Source: Circinella umbellata (lineage: Eukaryota; Mucoromycota; Mucoromycetes; Mucorales; Lichtheimiaceae). Taken from it: a DNA stretch of 64,000 nucleotides. Shown here one piece after another: positions 35,692 through 48,690 of the stretch. A program made the position numbers and the translations under genes. Within the stretch, counting starts at the first letter, position 1. Every line of letters begins with the position of its first letter. Under the pieces are notes generated by a model. The model saw only the letters and a program-made list of their open reading frames with translations. It was not told where the DNA came from and made no database searches. Where the stretch lies: positions 62,001 to 126,000 of the forward strand of contig JAIWNF010000039.1 in NCBI GenBank assembly GCA_025093555.1. The letters are read 5' to 3'.

Positions 35692-37498
35692 TTATTTATT
35701 ATTTACAACGTTTGGCATCTTCAATGCATTTCGACAGAGCATTCGTACGTTGTTTACAAATGATTCCACTAATTCGTTATAATTAGATGATTCTCTTCTT
35801 TCTAATTTACTCTTTTCTTTGGCAAATAACAACGGATCCATGATTTCCAGTTCTAATTCATGTCGTACATCATTTTCATCTCTCTATATATACATATACA
35901 TAGATTGTTATATTATAAAATTGTTCATTAGTTACTAGTACAGGTGTACTTCTTAATATATCTCTTTCTAGACAAATCTCAGTTAGTTTGATTGCTTACA
36001 TCACCACCTTTAACTTGAGTCAGATCGAATTGTATACCGGCATGCTTATATGAAATACGATCCTTATGACGAACAAAGCTTGGATATACATTAGGTTTCG
36101 TTCCTATTTCATACTTCTAATTAGAACATCTATCATATTTAATCTAAAGAGAAAAGAAAGTCAAAAAAAATACACAACATACGAGGAATTTCAACGTTGA
36201 TGGATATCCTATAATCAAGTGGTTGCTTAGGAACATGGATATCGATATTTGTTATACGTTGTTTTTCAATTATTCCATTAGGTACAATCTAAATATAATA
36301 AATCAACAAAGTGTGATGAGCAACCTCATAAATCCACTAAAAAAACTTTGTTTTTTTTTTATAAATTTTACCTGTCCAGTTTTTTGATCCGTTGTTACTC
36401 GCCATTTATCTCTTCTACCCACAGGATAAAATGTATCTGTTTCTTTTGTATGTGCATATTGAATCCGTTCACGCTAAAATTAATTTTGATAGTGTTAATA
36501 ATATTTTTTCTTGGTAAAAATTGAACAACTCTATCATCTATAATATGTAATAGGTTATTCTATACCTTATAATTAGGTGATCTTGTTTTCGTTACCAAAG
36601 CATTTAACATTTGATTGAAATGATGATGTTGTTTCAATGGCATATTTGCTTCAAATCGTAATCTGCCTCCAAAACCCACTAACACTGCACTGTTTGTTAT
36701 TTTCAATTGTCCTTTTTTTTATAGTTTAAATAAAATTATGCAAAAAAAAAAGTAACATTCCTGTCTCCGTTACAGCACCCATATTTAACCGTTGTCCTGT
36801 ATCTTTATCAATGAATGTACCCAATTTCGCTTCAATCTATTATAAAATACGAATTTAATATCACTTTATCTAGATATATAAAATATACTCTATTCAATAT
36901 ATATATAAATAGAGAGAGAGAGAGAGGGAGAGAGAAATAAACTAACCTCCACATGTTGTGTTCGACAATGTTGACCGATAATATCAGCTATATAGAGGGC
37001 GATATCATCTACTGGTCTTGTACTAAATATTGTAGGTTCTTTCACTGATACTAATTGATGTTGATGATGTTCTCTTGGTGTTTCTGTAGGGGTAGATACA
37101 GGTTTTCTTACATTTGGAGTCGACGCTTCCTGCTGTTCTGTAGAAGTGATAGGAACTTGTTTAGCAGCAGTTTTCAACAAATCACGATCGACTAATTTAT
37201 TATCAGCGTTATTTTCATTCGTTGGAATAGGTGATTCTTTTTGATCATTATTTATGGTCGTTGTTGAAATCGATTCTTGATCTACTTTTGTATTTTCTAC
37301 AGTAGTTGTTGTTGCTGTTGCTGAAGTAGTAGTCGTAATAGTAGAATCGAGATCATGAATTGAAAGTGATTGATGTCGTTTCGATAAACCACCTACTTGA
37401 TCAATTAATTCTTCACTGCTACCAGGTACTTGTCGAGCATCTTTATCGTTATCTTTAATATCGATTTCATCAATACTTCGTTTATTCGAAGTAGACAT
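35692..37498 (-). CDS. CET1: mRNA 5'-triphosphatase, Cet1/Ctl1 family (capping enzyme beta subunit)
   Basis: Removes the terminal phosphate of nascent mRNA as the first capping step. This is the fungal metal-dependent tunnel type, unrelated to the animal enzyme. The start at 37498 gives MSTSNKRSIDEIDI, followed by a 130-residue Ser/Thr/Asn/Gln-rich disordered region. The catalytic domain begins at TRPVDDIALYIADIIGQHCR. The junction TQHVE/IEAKLG gives the VEIEAKLG strand with the ExE metal-binding pair. Then come VLVGFGGRLRFEANMPLKQH, SPNYK, RERIQYAHTKETDTFYPVGR, KWRVTTDQKTGQ, QPLDYRISINVEIP, HKDRISYKHAGIQFDLTQV and HELELEI with the second ExE pair. All key acidic strands are present. Six or more introns are required; the donor after NMGAVTETG is weak. 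The N-terminal tail probably carries the guanylyltransferase-binding segment, but I could not identify it. Confidence 0.9.
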
Positions 37499-40400
37499 GT
37501 GGAAAAATAAGGGAAACAAAAAATGCAAAAACTGGGAAAAAAAAAAGTTAGGTGTTGAGTTTCATGAACCATTTTTAGCGGACTTGAGTGGCAAAAGAAA
37601 AAACAACAGATTAATGTTGAATTAATTCTAAATTTCTTTCGTCTATCGTTTTATAAAAATTAGGTAATACGGATCTTTGTTGTACTTGATAGGGTTGATA
37701 ATATAGTCAATAATATATACATTCAATAACAAGTTATCACCAGCTATATTATAGGTATATATCTAATGTTCCAGTTTTTGACGTGATTGCATAAAAATCC
37801 AGAGGATCACACAGTTCTGTCTGCGAGAGTCATGCTGGGCCCCTCCTTTTTACATAAAGCACTCAAAATACAATACCCTAATTGATAACATTGTATTAGA
37901 TGAATTACTTTAAAGTATATTTCTCATGACATATTATTACTTTACAAAAAGTTATTATAAAAGTTATTAATATTAATTATAAATAAGGTTACATTTATCA
38001 GTGGTAAAGAGAGAGCTACAAGACATTAAGACACTCTCAGAAGATATAGAAAAATCGATCCCGCCTATTAAACTTCTTGCTGGGATGAGAATCAGTGGTT
38101 TAGATAGCTCATCTATCTTTATCGAACTCTTTAAAATAAAAGTACGTAGACTTTATTCTGCGAACTAGATTTTAAAAAAAACGTTGTCCATAGTACACAC
38201 TTAATTAATTTGATATATACTTATTATATAGCGATTAGTTTTACTTGTGACAAAAGAATAGACTACATAAGATAAAAGCTCTCAACTTTTACTTTAACAA
38301 AAAAAAAATCCAACCTTTTTCTATACCAGTGTACAAACGTTACGAGTCTTCCAATTACCCAATAAAGGCCAACAACTGTACTAATTCTATTATTTCTCCT
38401 TACCGGTTAAATACGTACTATTAATTTCAAATGTTTTTTGAACTTGTGTTCATATCCTTATTACCTGGATTATTGTTATCAATTGGAAGCCGATGTGATA
38501 CATCCGACCATTAAATCTTAATACTATTATTGAATCATCTTCATCGTTGACCGATATAAAAACTAAAGAGCTATCTTTTTTCCATCATCTGACATTCTGT
38601 GGCTATAACAAAGAGAGCCTCATGCTAGGAATATCACACCACTTTCAGAGTGTTCTCAAGAGACACTGTCCTTAATTAAAATTCGGCAAGGATACAAAAT
38701 TAATACCAGGAACACGCTTTAGTATGTTTTGAATTGAGTAGCTTCATCACATCTTCAAGAATTAACTTATTCAACTACGTACCGATATAAAACAATATGT
38801 AGTCCCAATATTTTCTTTTCTTGAGCAAATATCATCGATGATGATGATTCATTATTACAAGAACTCGATTTACGTATAAATGACCATTTAATATTCATCA
38901 GGTTATTATTTTCCAGTCGCATACGATCATTGAAGCATTTCTCATTATCGCTACGTATTTACGTATTCACATATCTCTTATGAGCACAATTCAAATAACG
39001 ATTCACAGTTGGATGACTATTGTTGTCTTAAAAATGTGCAAAAGTATTTACAACACATTGAATTGGCGGGTGATACAGAATGACGGGTTGTTATCTTGGT
39101 ACTTTTATATTATTAACAATGTTAAAAATATCTGGCTCTCAAGCAACTAGTTTTTTTGTGTATTTGTTGATAAGAAAGCAATATAGCAACAACAGCTAAA
39201 AGTCCGGGTTGTCAAAGGCGAAAAAATCATTCTCATACGTAACAATATTATATATCTCAAAATCCTGAAATTGAATGTGTTTTGGTGGAGTGAGTGCATT
39301 TTGATGTTCAATATGCGAAAAACAAATTCTTGAGTTCATGTCACTGTTATCTCTAGATAATTTCACACCCCTTTTTCTGCTGACCAGCAGGTTTTTCAGG
39401 ACCGAGCTTTGTTTTTTCTCTGAACTGATAAGAGCAATAAGTTGAGATCAGCGCGTGGTCACTTAATTTTGTCTTAATAAATATATAAATTTCAACGGTA
39501 TCTCTAGATAATATATACTCTTCGCCGCATTCATATGTATAAAAATAAACCAAGAAATTAATTTCTATTATTATTTCACATACTCTTTATATCTATTCAA
39601 TCACTCAATAACAAAGATTTTTTTTTGAGTTATAATTACTCTATTGCTGCCAAGACAACAACAACAAAAAATAAATTTATGTGCAAGTTAGTAGCACCTG
39701 TGAATTACAGCATGACATATTGTGTTGGGAGGTGCATCGTACTTGTCTTTTAATACGTACTTCATTCTTGAAACAAAAAATTAACTTAAAATAATGAGAT
39801 ATGTGTTCTTTTACAGGCACGCTTTGGGCATAACAAAAAACTAGATACATATATAATCTCTATATTGAAAAGCAAAACTATTACTGTACAGGATGGGAGG
39901 GGTGGTTTTTCACTATTGGATTTTATTATTATTCTTGATGTCGGGTGTAACTTCGAAAGTTTTGGGTTGAAAGAATTATGCATAAAGTGGTTGAGATGTC
40001 GAGTTTTTATTGGCTTACGTACGGCATTGTTTCATTCAATCGGGCCTGAGTTTTTTTTTAATTCCCATTTGTCCAACTTCCTATTTTTTGCTCAACTCTT
40101 TATTATCGATAAAGCTTAACATTCGTTAGTGTGTTATGTTTATTTATCAATCTTGATTTAATTCTGTAAGTATGCTATTACGTACTCGTAACTGTTAAGA
40201 CAAATTAACTAGTAACTAACTCAATTATCCTTATATTTATATATGATAGTGGTTGGTTGGTATTAGGAGCAACGACTTTGATAAGATTCGCAATTAGCTA
40301 CAGCTGTAATTGATGTTTGGCTTTTTCTTTCTTTATGAAAAAAAAATGCTAGACAAAAAAAAGGATATCTTTGACTTCGTGGCTATTGGGTTGATTCTTG

Positions 40401-42738
40401 ATAAAGAACTCTTCTTGCCAGTGTAGATGCATAGAACTGGGCTGGTTGAATTGCTGATTCATTATAATGCTTTACTTTGCTTGTTGCGTTTTTTGTCTCG
40501 TTGTGTTATATATCTACTCTGGTCTGTAATTTCCAATGAATAATATGTCCTTTTATATTCGAGATTGATATTTGAGTTGCATGTTTCCTTGTGTAATTGC
40601 GATTACGATGATGATTTATTTTATCTGCGATATTTTTGTTTTAAACGAGTCTTTTACTTTCTAAAGATGATAAAACAACTGTATATATAAGTGAACGAGC
40701 AAGATGCTTTTCCTAAACTTACTTTTTCTTGAAGTATGTTTTTGAGAGTCATTGAAGTATTTGTATTGACATTCAAAGGTAGACCATTTACCCTTGTTCT
40801 TGTACTCCATCTTTCTTTGTGTTTTTCGTAACTTTTTTTTTTCCGTCTTTTGGCGAGTACGATTTTTTAATATATGGTACATATCTCAAATTAAATAATT
40901 CATAAAGAGTTGGTTGGTGCTTTATATTTGGGGGATTTTTTTACCGCCCCCATCTTTTTTATGGGAAGAATTGTAATTATAAATTAAATTAGGTATTTTG
41001 TCACTATTGTTTTCGTTACCATTATTTAACCTGTTAAAAGTGAAAAAGAAATGGTGGTGAAATGAATGATAAAATTGGTCTTAAATATATATTCGGATAA
41101 TAAATTAAAAGAAGTTAATACGACGTAACTGTATCATGGCTCTTCAATTTAATCAAATAGATTTATAAATATATTCCATTCGATCTAAAATACATACACA
41201 GAAATTTACCCATACGTATTTTGAATTTTTTAGAACATGATGGAGTGCATTCAGAACGTGAATCAAACATTTCGATAAATCTTACGTACCTATATTTGTT
41301 ATTCTGATGTTGTTTCCCTTGGATACGATATCATTTATACAACAATAATAGGTAATAATAATTATAACTATAATGCTTTTGTGTTTGATGTTGAGAAATC
41401 CTTTTTATTCATGGTAAAAATTACCATCTTCTGTCCTCGAGCTATAATTATAAGAAAGCTTGGTATAATTTGTTCTCTTATATAATGACTCTTGCAGCTG
41501 TGTTATACACAAAAAAGTGTAACTAGGTATCTTTTGCAACATTTAACTGATGGTACTAATATGTTGGAAGAAGAAAGTCCAAAGAGAGCTGTTGAAAAAA
41601 GGTTTTTATTTTATTTTAGCTCAAAGTGAAGATGAACTAATTGATACAACAGACATCAATCCCATAAGCTTTTAAAATCAACCTGAAGGTTAAAGGCTTA
41701 TTCTTATACCATCTCTTATACAATATTTTGAGTAGCAAAACCATTTAACTATTGTATCCAAACACAACATGAATATTTATATATATAAATGAAGAGTCAC
41801 TTTTAACATTAAAATGATACAATACTAAAATAGGGTTGAGTTTTGATAAATGGAAAAACGGGAATGACTTGATTCGGTTCTTCTTGGCAATTCTTTTTCT
41901 TTTTTTAGTCATGTAAAAAAACCCCCCCTCGCATATGATACGTAAATGCTAAAAACAGAAGGTAAATTTAGCCAAGAACAAATAAAATTTTTGATTAGAC
42001 TAGATTTATGGATCGCATAAAAAGTAAATGGGTTTTTTAATGTCATGCAAAGGTTGCATTAATTGTATTATCATTGGTTGCCATAACGACAAAAATTACA
42101 GTTACGTAGTAATAAAATATCGATTTAGAATGACAGTAATTGATAGCATTTGGTTTCATAATAAAAGAGAGAGGACAGGTTACAAGTACCCGACCTACTT
42201 TCCTCATTTAGGAGGTCTGTGCTTGTGTAAATAACACAACAGTTTACTTTTTATCAATCCACACAAAATAATATAAAATTGAGAGCTGTCAATACACACA
42301 CTCATATATGTAACAAAAAAAAAACAAAAACATTAATAAAGTATGTATATGTATAAAAACAAACTTGGCAACATATTAGCATACATAAAGATATATATAA
42401 AAAGGTTTAGTATATGAATGTGTCACAATTATACGCCAAAGATTTTTTTTTCTTTCTTTTTTTTTTTTTGTTTTTGTTTGCAGGATTTGGAGTTTTAAAG
42501 ATAAAAAAAAAAGAGGAATTTGATTGAGAATATAGTAAAAAAAAATGATAAGAAAGAAAAGATGTTTGAAAGAGTAGAACGAAAAAAAAAGGGGGAAAGG
42601 GAATTAGGTTTGTGGCACACACAAAAAGAAGAGAAAAAAAAAGAAAAGAGGTAAGTTTGTTACAGCGTGGGTTTATCAAATAAAAACTATTTCCTTTTTT
42701 TTTTTAGTTTTTTATATTTTTTATTTTTTTCATCCCAT
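37499..42738. other. 5.2-kb gene-poor region with decayed coding fragments
   Basis: The largest gap without a recognised gene. On the plus strand, about 38003-38165 reads RELQDIKTLSEDIEKSIPPI and then KLLAGMRISGLDSSSIFIEL continuing to a stop; it is coding-like but has no start. Weaker patches occur at about 38610-38700 and 38860-39000. A 14-bp direct repeat (39348-39361 and 39499-39512) flanks 137 bp. The remainder is AT-rich with TACGTA motifs. I infer an old repeat-rich or pseudogene-bearing segment. Confidence 0.4.
39348..39512. repeat. 14-bp direct repeats flanking a 137-bp segment
   Basis: TATCTCTAGATAAT occurs at 39348-39361 and again at 39499-39512. The intervening 137 bp are slightly richer in G/C than the neighbourhood and encode no clear protein. 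It could be a small insertion with target duplication or a chance repeat around the palindromic TCTAGA. Confidence 0.5.
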
Positions 42739-44002
<1,264 letters not shown>

Positions 44003-44295
44003 TCTGCTTTTATAGAAAGATGAAGTTAAAAAATTAAAAAAAAGAGTTCAATTTCGGAAAGAGAAAGGAAAAAAAAAGTAGGAGTAAAAAAGAAGTAATA
44101 ATAAAATGAATGGAAAAAAAAAAAGTGTTTACCTGATCTGTTAGTCAAACAAACTAAGCTGCGCAAATGATATTATAAAAAAAAAGGGTAAAAAAATGAG
44201 TAAGAAGAAAACAACTGGTTGCGTAAAAAATAAAAATAAAAAAAAAATAGGTCAGCAACCGAACACACGCACGCACACACGCACACACACACACA

Positions 44296-44326
<31 letters not shown>

Positions 44327-45134
44327 ATGGTTCTCCCGTCTCCTTGCTTTACTTCCAACACCTTCGACCCCCCCCCCTCATACAAACACACTCCTAGCTC
44401 ACTGCCAAAAACACACCCAAACACCCCATTATCACTCTTTAGGAATTAACTAGTAAAAAATAAAAAAGAACCAGTTTGCTCTAATTTACACTTTCACCTT
44501 TTGCCATTTCTCAACTACCAATAGCCCTCTTTTTCAACTAGTAATTTTCACGTCTCTCTTTCCCAACAGACAACTCCATCTCTTCTTTTTCTCAATCTTT
44601 TCTTCCTCTTTCTTACAAATTTCCCCATATATACTTTTTATAAATCAAAAATAAATAAAAATAAGTTACCTTTTTAGTAATATGTGTGTGTGTGTGTGTG
44701 TCGAAATATTATATATATATATATATAAAAGGGAGAACCTTTAAAGCAAGGGGAAGTCTAAAAAAGTACGCTTTTTTGGGAGTGTAACTATATCTGTGGG
44801 TCAGCAAAAATTATATTTTGAAGTGCGGAATCAAGTTTTTCTTCACAATTTAAATATGCATACACTTACACTCCACAAAGTATTTCAACTTCAATACAGT
44901 TGCTTTGATTCCTTGATTACCTAACAAAATAGCTCATAGTAAAAAAAATACTATTACGTAGATCCTTTTATACATTTTAATCATATTCCATTTCCCCTCT
45001 TTTATACTATCTTTCCTTTTTTTTTTTTTTGTTTTCGTTCTCGTAGTCGTAGAATCATATTTTTAGGCCTGTCTTATTGACACAAACTTCAGACCACGTC
45101 AATCTTTTTTGAAGTTTGTTGATTGCCTTGTGTT
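44003..45134. other. Rho1 promoter / Fanzor 3' flank, microsatellites
   Basis: 1.1 kb. It contains (AC)n near 44265-44296, (AT)n at 44300-44326, a poly-C run near 44370, (GT)n at 44682-44701 and a second AT run near 44710-44728. If the Fanzor relic kept its guide RNA, that RNA would overlap or follow the 3' end of its gene near 45135 on the minus strand; no such structure could be shown by eye. Confidence 0.4.
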
Positions 45135-48100
45135 TCATTGAGAATTAATACGACGAGACTTGCGGATCACTGTTTGGGGTCTTTGTCCATGTTCAAAGAT
45201 GGAAGCGGCTATAGATGCTTGCACATTTCCTGCACTTCCATCACGATGAAATTTCTTGTGGCAATTTTCGCAAACAAGGACACGAATGACTTTTTCTTTG
45301 CCTTGATTGTCCAATTTATCTTTATTGACTTGTCGACGAGGAGCAGGGGCGCTAGTGTAAATACTCCACATACATTATTTCACCTTCCATAAAACAATGA
45401 CTGTATAGTTTACTACTACAATATTCGTCAATACGTGACAAGTCGATATGATCAGGCTCTTGCCGTGCCTTGGCGTGGTCATGAAGTTTATCGGCAAATT
45501 GTCGAGCAAGTCCTGGCTTGGCGCCCTTTCGATTACCTGTATCCATTCCATCCAACCCCATACCAATCAAGAATTTGTTCTTTCTTGTAGACAGTTCTGA
45601 AAGGGCACCTTCTTCAATTGCACGTTGACGAGACGCGTCTGCCATAGTAATGATCCGTTCACATGCCTTATCAATTTCTGAGCGCATTGACATTTTTGTA
45701 TCCCAGGAACGATGAAGTTCTGCTTTGCTTGAGTGCACATCATGCAATCTAAAGCCCCGGTCTTCGGCTTGCTAGGTACGGACATTGGATGTTTTGCTGC
45801 CACCATTTTTTGCTAAATCACATTGAATGTTGTGGATTGAAGTCTGTTCGTTTCGATTTTCTAACCACTTTCTATTGATAAGTTCACGACCATAGAGTTC
45901 ATCTCGTCTAATGGTATGTTGTACACCAGGCTGATGTTCTGTATCGGTAGGAAGATAAAAGGCACCGGCAGTCCATGTTTCACCCAGATCAATTCCAAAA
46001 ACACATTCGTATTCGTCGAGAATATTTGTATCATGTTTCCCAAGCTCTTCGCATTTTCTGAATGCAAATTTACGGATTTCGGGAAGGTATTTGAATTGAC
46101 GTTGCTGTTGTTTTCGACGTGGGTGGGCCCAATCAGTTATGACAGCTTGTTAACAGACACCACTTGTTCGAAGCATGCGTATTGTGTATCGTGGGATTTG
46201 GCGTTCATTTTCAAGCATCTTGCGCAAGTCAGTGGCATGTTTGGATCGTTTGGTATTGACAAGATTTGGCAAGTCAATTACAGCACTTTTTCCCAAATCA
46301 TTAATATATGATAATGCCTCTTTAGTACTATGTACAGATCGGGCGACATCTTGCTTGAGCGTTTCGAGAGCATTATTTTCAAGAGCATCAAATATTAATG
46401 TTTGTTCTATAATTAACATAAAAAAGAGATTGATTGAAAAAAAAAGTTAGATAGAGTACTATTAATCACAAATATATCTCACTTTTTGAAACTGACGTTT
46501 TTTTGTGCTGTTAATTGTCAAAATATCTTGATGTGTTTCTGCTCGCTGAAGTTTATGATGTATATAATCCTTGGTAGATTTGATAAAGTCGCCCATATGA
46601 GTAAGTATATTTCTGGTATATGAGCCATATAATGGAATAAATACGTTCTTGCTTAGTGCCGTTGGACAAATAGAAAAGGAAAACGTTTCTGGATAATGTT
46701 CAAGAATCCGAGCCAATATAGATGATAAAATATAAGCATGCTCAGTGGATCCAGCTTCGTCTTGACTATCATTATCATCTTGGGCTTGATTTGACGCTTC
46801 ATCAGAATTAGCATCACGTTGTCGTCGTGAACCAGTCGTTGGTTGATTAACCCGTTCCATACCAAAACAGTCAAATAAGTCAACTGGCGCTTGGTTAGAA
46901 TATATATCAACCTGAGATGCTCGAGCTCCAATGGGTCTTCCAACAAATCGCTGCCACTTATTTTTTTTTTCTTGTTTGATAAATGCCACGACATCTGTTT
47001 GAACTTTTCTTGTTGCTTTTTGAAGAGCAGCGCTAGCCTCTTTACATTTTTTGCCATTTATCATGGATGAATGTCGAGCATCGACTTCAAGAGGAATTTC
47101 CCAAATTTGTGCTGTTAAATATTCAGAGAAAACCTTCTTCAGTTGTCCAACCACGAGGGACTGTTGCTTTGCGTTCCAAATGCTGATCAACTAATACCAT
47201 GGTTGCCTTCTTGCCCCTTCGACGAATACGTGCCCATGTTGATTTAATCCAGTTTTGAACACTGTTGTTGATAACTTCACCTTTGTCTTTTAGAATCTTC
47301 TCGACTTGATGATCAGTACGATCCAATGCTTCTTTTTGCCATCGACGGAGAACATAACGTCGAAATTTGTCATCACGTGACCAATCAAGTGCAGCTTGTA
47401 CTTGTTCCTTGAGTCTGACGGAAATATATCTGGAGAAGTTATCAACAAAGTGTGAAACGATTGTTTGTCGGAAGTGAATATCGATGACTTCTGCATTATC
47501 ATCCAAAACTCCTATACGAAGCCTTGATGGTAACCATGGGATATTCTGGTCATTATATCCTGCAAACCATAATTGTCGTTCATATAAAATAATTCTTCGG
47601 AGCTCTGTATTTTCACGCATAATATATGATAGACCTTTTATTGTTTTTTCGTCACCAGGATAAGCAACCAATGCTAGAGGATTAGTTGGAAGATTCTGAA
47701 TGTTATACTGGCCAAATGTTACTCTATCATAGTGAACAGTGCTGTTATCCTTGTCATAACAATGGGATCGATAATCGGCTGCACAATAAATAATTCATTT
47801 ACAGGTTTTGACCGAAGATGTTGAGAAAAATGACCTATAAACTTCTGCTTTTGAAGATTCATTAAGTTCTATTAAAGCATATCTGACAATCATATTACCT
47901 ATCAGCATTGCGATTTGCCGTACAAGGCTAAGCTGAGAAACTTCATGATAAATAACGCATGTCAACAAATTTCCCTGGTGAAGAGCAGCTGAACTAACTA
48001 TCTGACTTTTAGGATTCTTTACTTCTGACACTGCTATTGTAGAAGCTTCATGTGCATCTGTTATAGTTGATGAGGATGAAGATGGCTGTCCAACTAATTG

Positions 48101-48690
48101 ACTTTGTTGAGAAGGACGATTAAGTGGTACATAACGTTGACATGTTTTTGCTATTACTGATGAATTTAATTCACATGTCCATGTTTTCATCGCTCGAGAT
48201 ATTTGTACAACCTTTGTTTCTTCAGTAGCTCCTGGTTTACGGTAATAAATCGTCTTGGCATGCCCAGTATATAACGCAGCTGTGTTTCTGGCTGTTGATA
48301 ATCTTTCTTCATCATCTTCATCATCATCATTATTATTACTTTTATTTTTATTATCTTGAGTATTGATAGCCTTTCCTGTACCCTTTTGTTTTGTCTTTTG
48401 TCTTTGTCAGAGGGGCTTGTTCGTTGTTGTTGTCTTTTACTCAAGTTACCTTTATATCCAGGTACAGTTGCATCCATTGAAATCCTTTGAACATCACGAA
48501 TAAATAAATATCGACCTGTTTTTTTCCATTACTTGATATATCCGTGAGTGCAGATTCATGGAGACTACCGGAAGTAAGAGCGGAAGAACAATACGGCTGC
48601 GCTTCAGGACCTTGATCCGAGCTGCTAGCTACACTACTACTCGATTCAACAGCAGTACTACCAAATCGGTGCCGACAACCTCCTGACAAG
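45135..48690 (-). pseudogene. Fanzor-type RNA-guided nuclease (eukaryotic TnpB / OMEGA), degraded
   Basis: Read on the minus strand. From the 5' side: GRYLFIRDVQRISMDATVPG, YYRKPGATEETKVV, MKTWTCELNSSVI, CAADYRSHCYDKDNSTVHYD, LWFAGYNDQNIPWLPSRLRI, VQNWIKSTWARIRRRGKK, then STKEALSYINDLGKSAVIDL. The RuvC-I strand is CVFGIDLGETWTAGAF (about 45980-46030). Later come KFLIGMGLDGMDTGNRKGAK, IDEYCSSKLYSHCF (zinc-finger start) and RVLVCENCHKKFHRDG followed by SAGNVQASI (second CxxC and RuvC-III Asp). These are the diagnostic TnpB/Fanzor C-terminal motifs. The frame is broken by TAA at 46150-46152, TAG at 45772-45774, TGA at 47795-47797 and by frame changes near 45350, 47170, 48400 and 48500. The first zinc-finger cysteine is Tyr. 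One or two breaks may be introns, but not all. Probably inactive. Confidence 0.8.

Noticed and set aside
42407..42679. 90-residue Phe/Ser/Lys-rich minus-strand frame
   Set aside because: Built from T- and A-homopolymers in the 3' flank of Rho1; low-complexity artefact.
44173..44424. 83-residue minus-strand frame with IYIYIY and CVCVCVC
   Set aside because: A translation of (AT)n and (AC)n microsatellites in the Rho1 5' region.
45916..46450. Plus-strand frames of 131 and 91 residues
   Set aside because: Antisense to the Fanzor RuvC-I region, which shows recognisable motifs on the minus strand.
48187..48477. A separate gene starting MDATVPGYKGNLSKRQ
   Set aside because: Its flanks continue in adjacent frames into the Fanzor N-terminal region; the simplest reading is one decayed frame with small indels.
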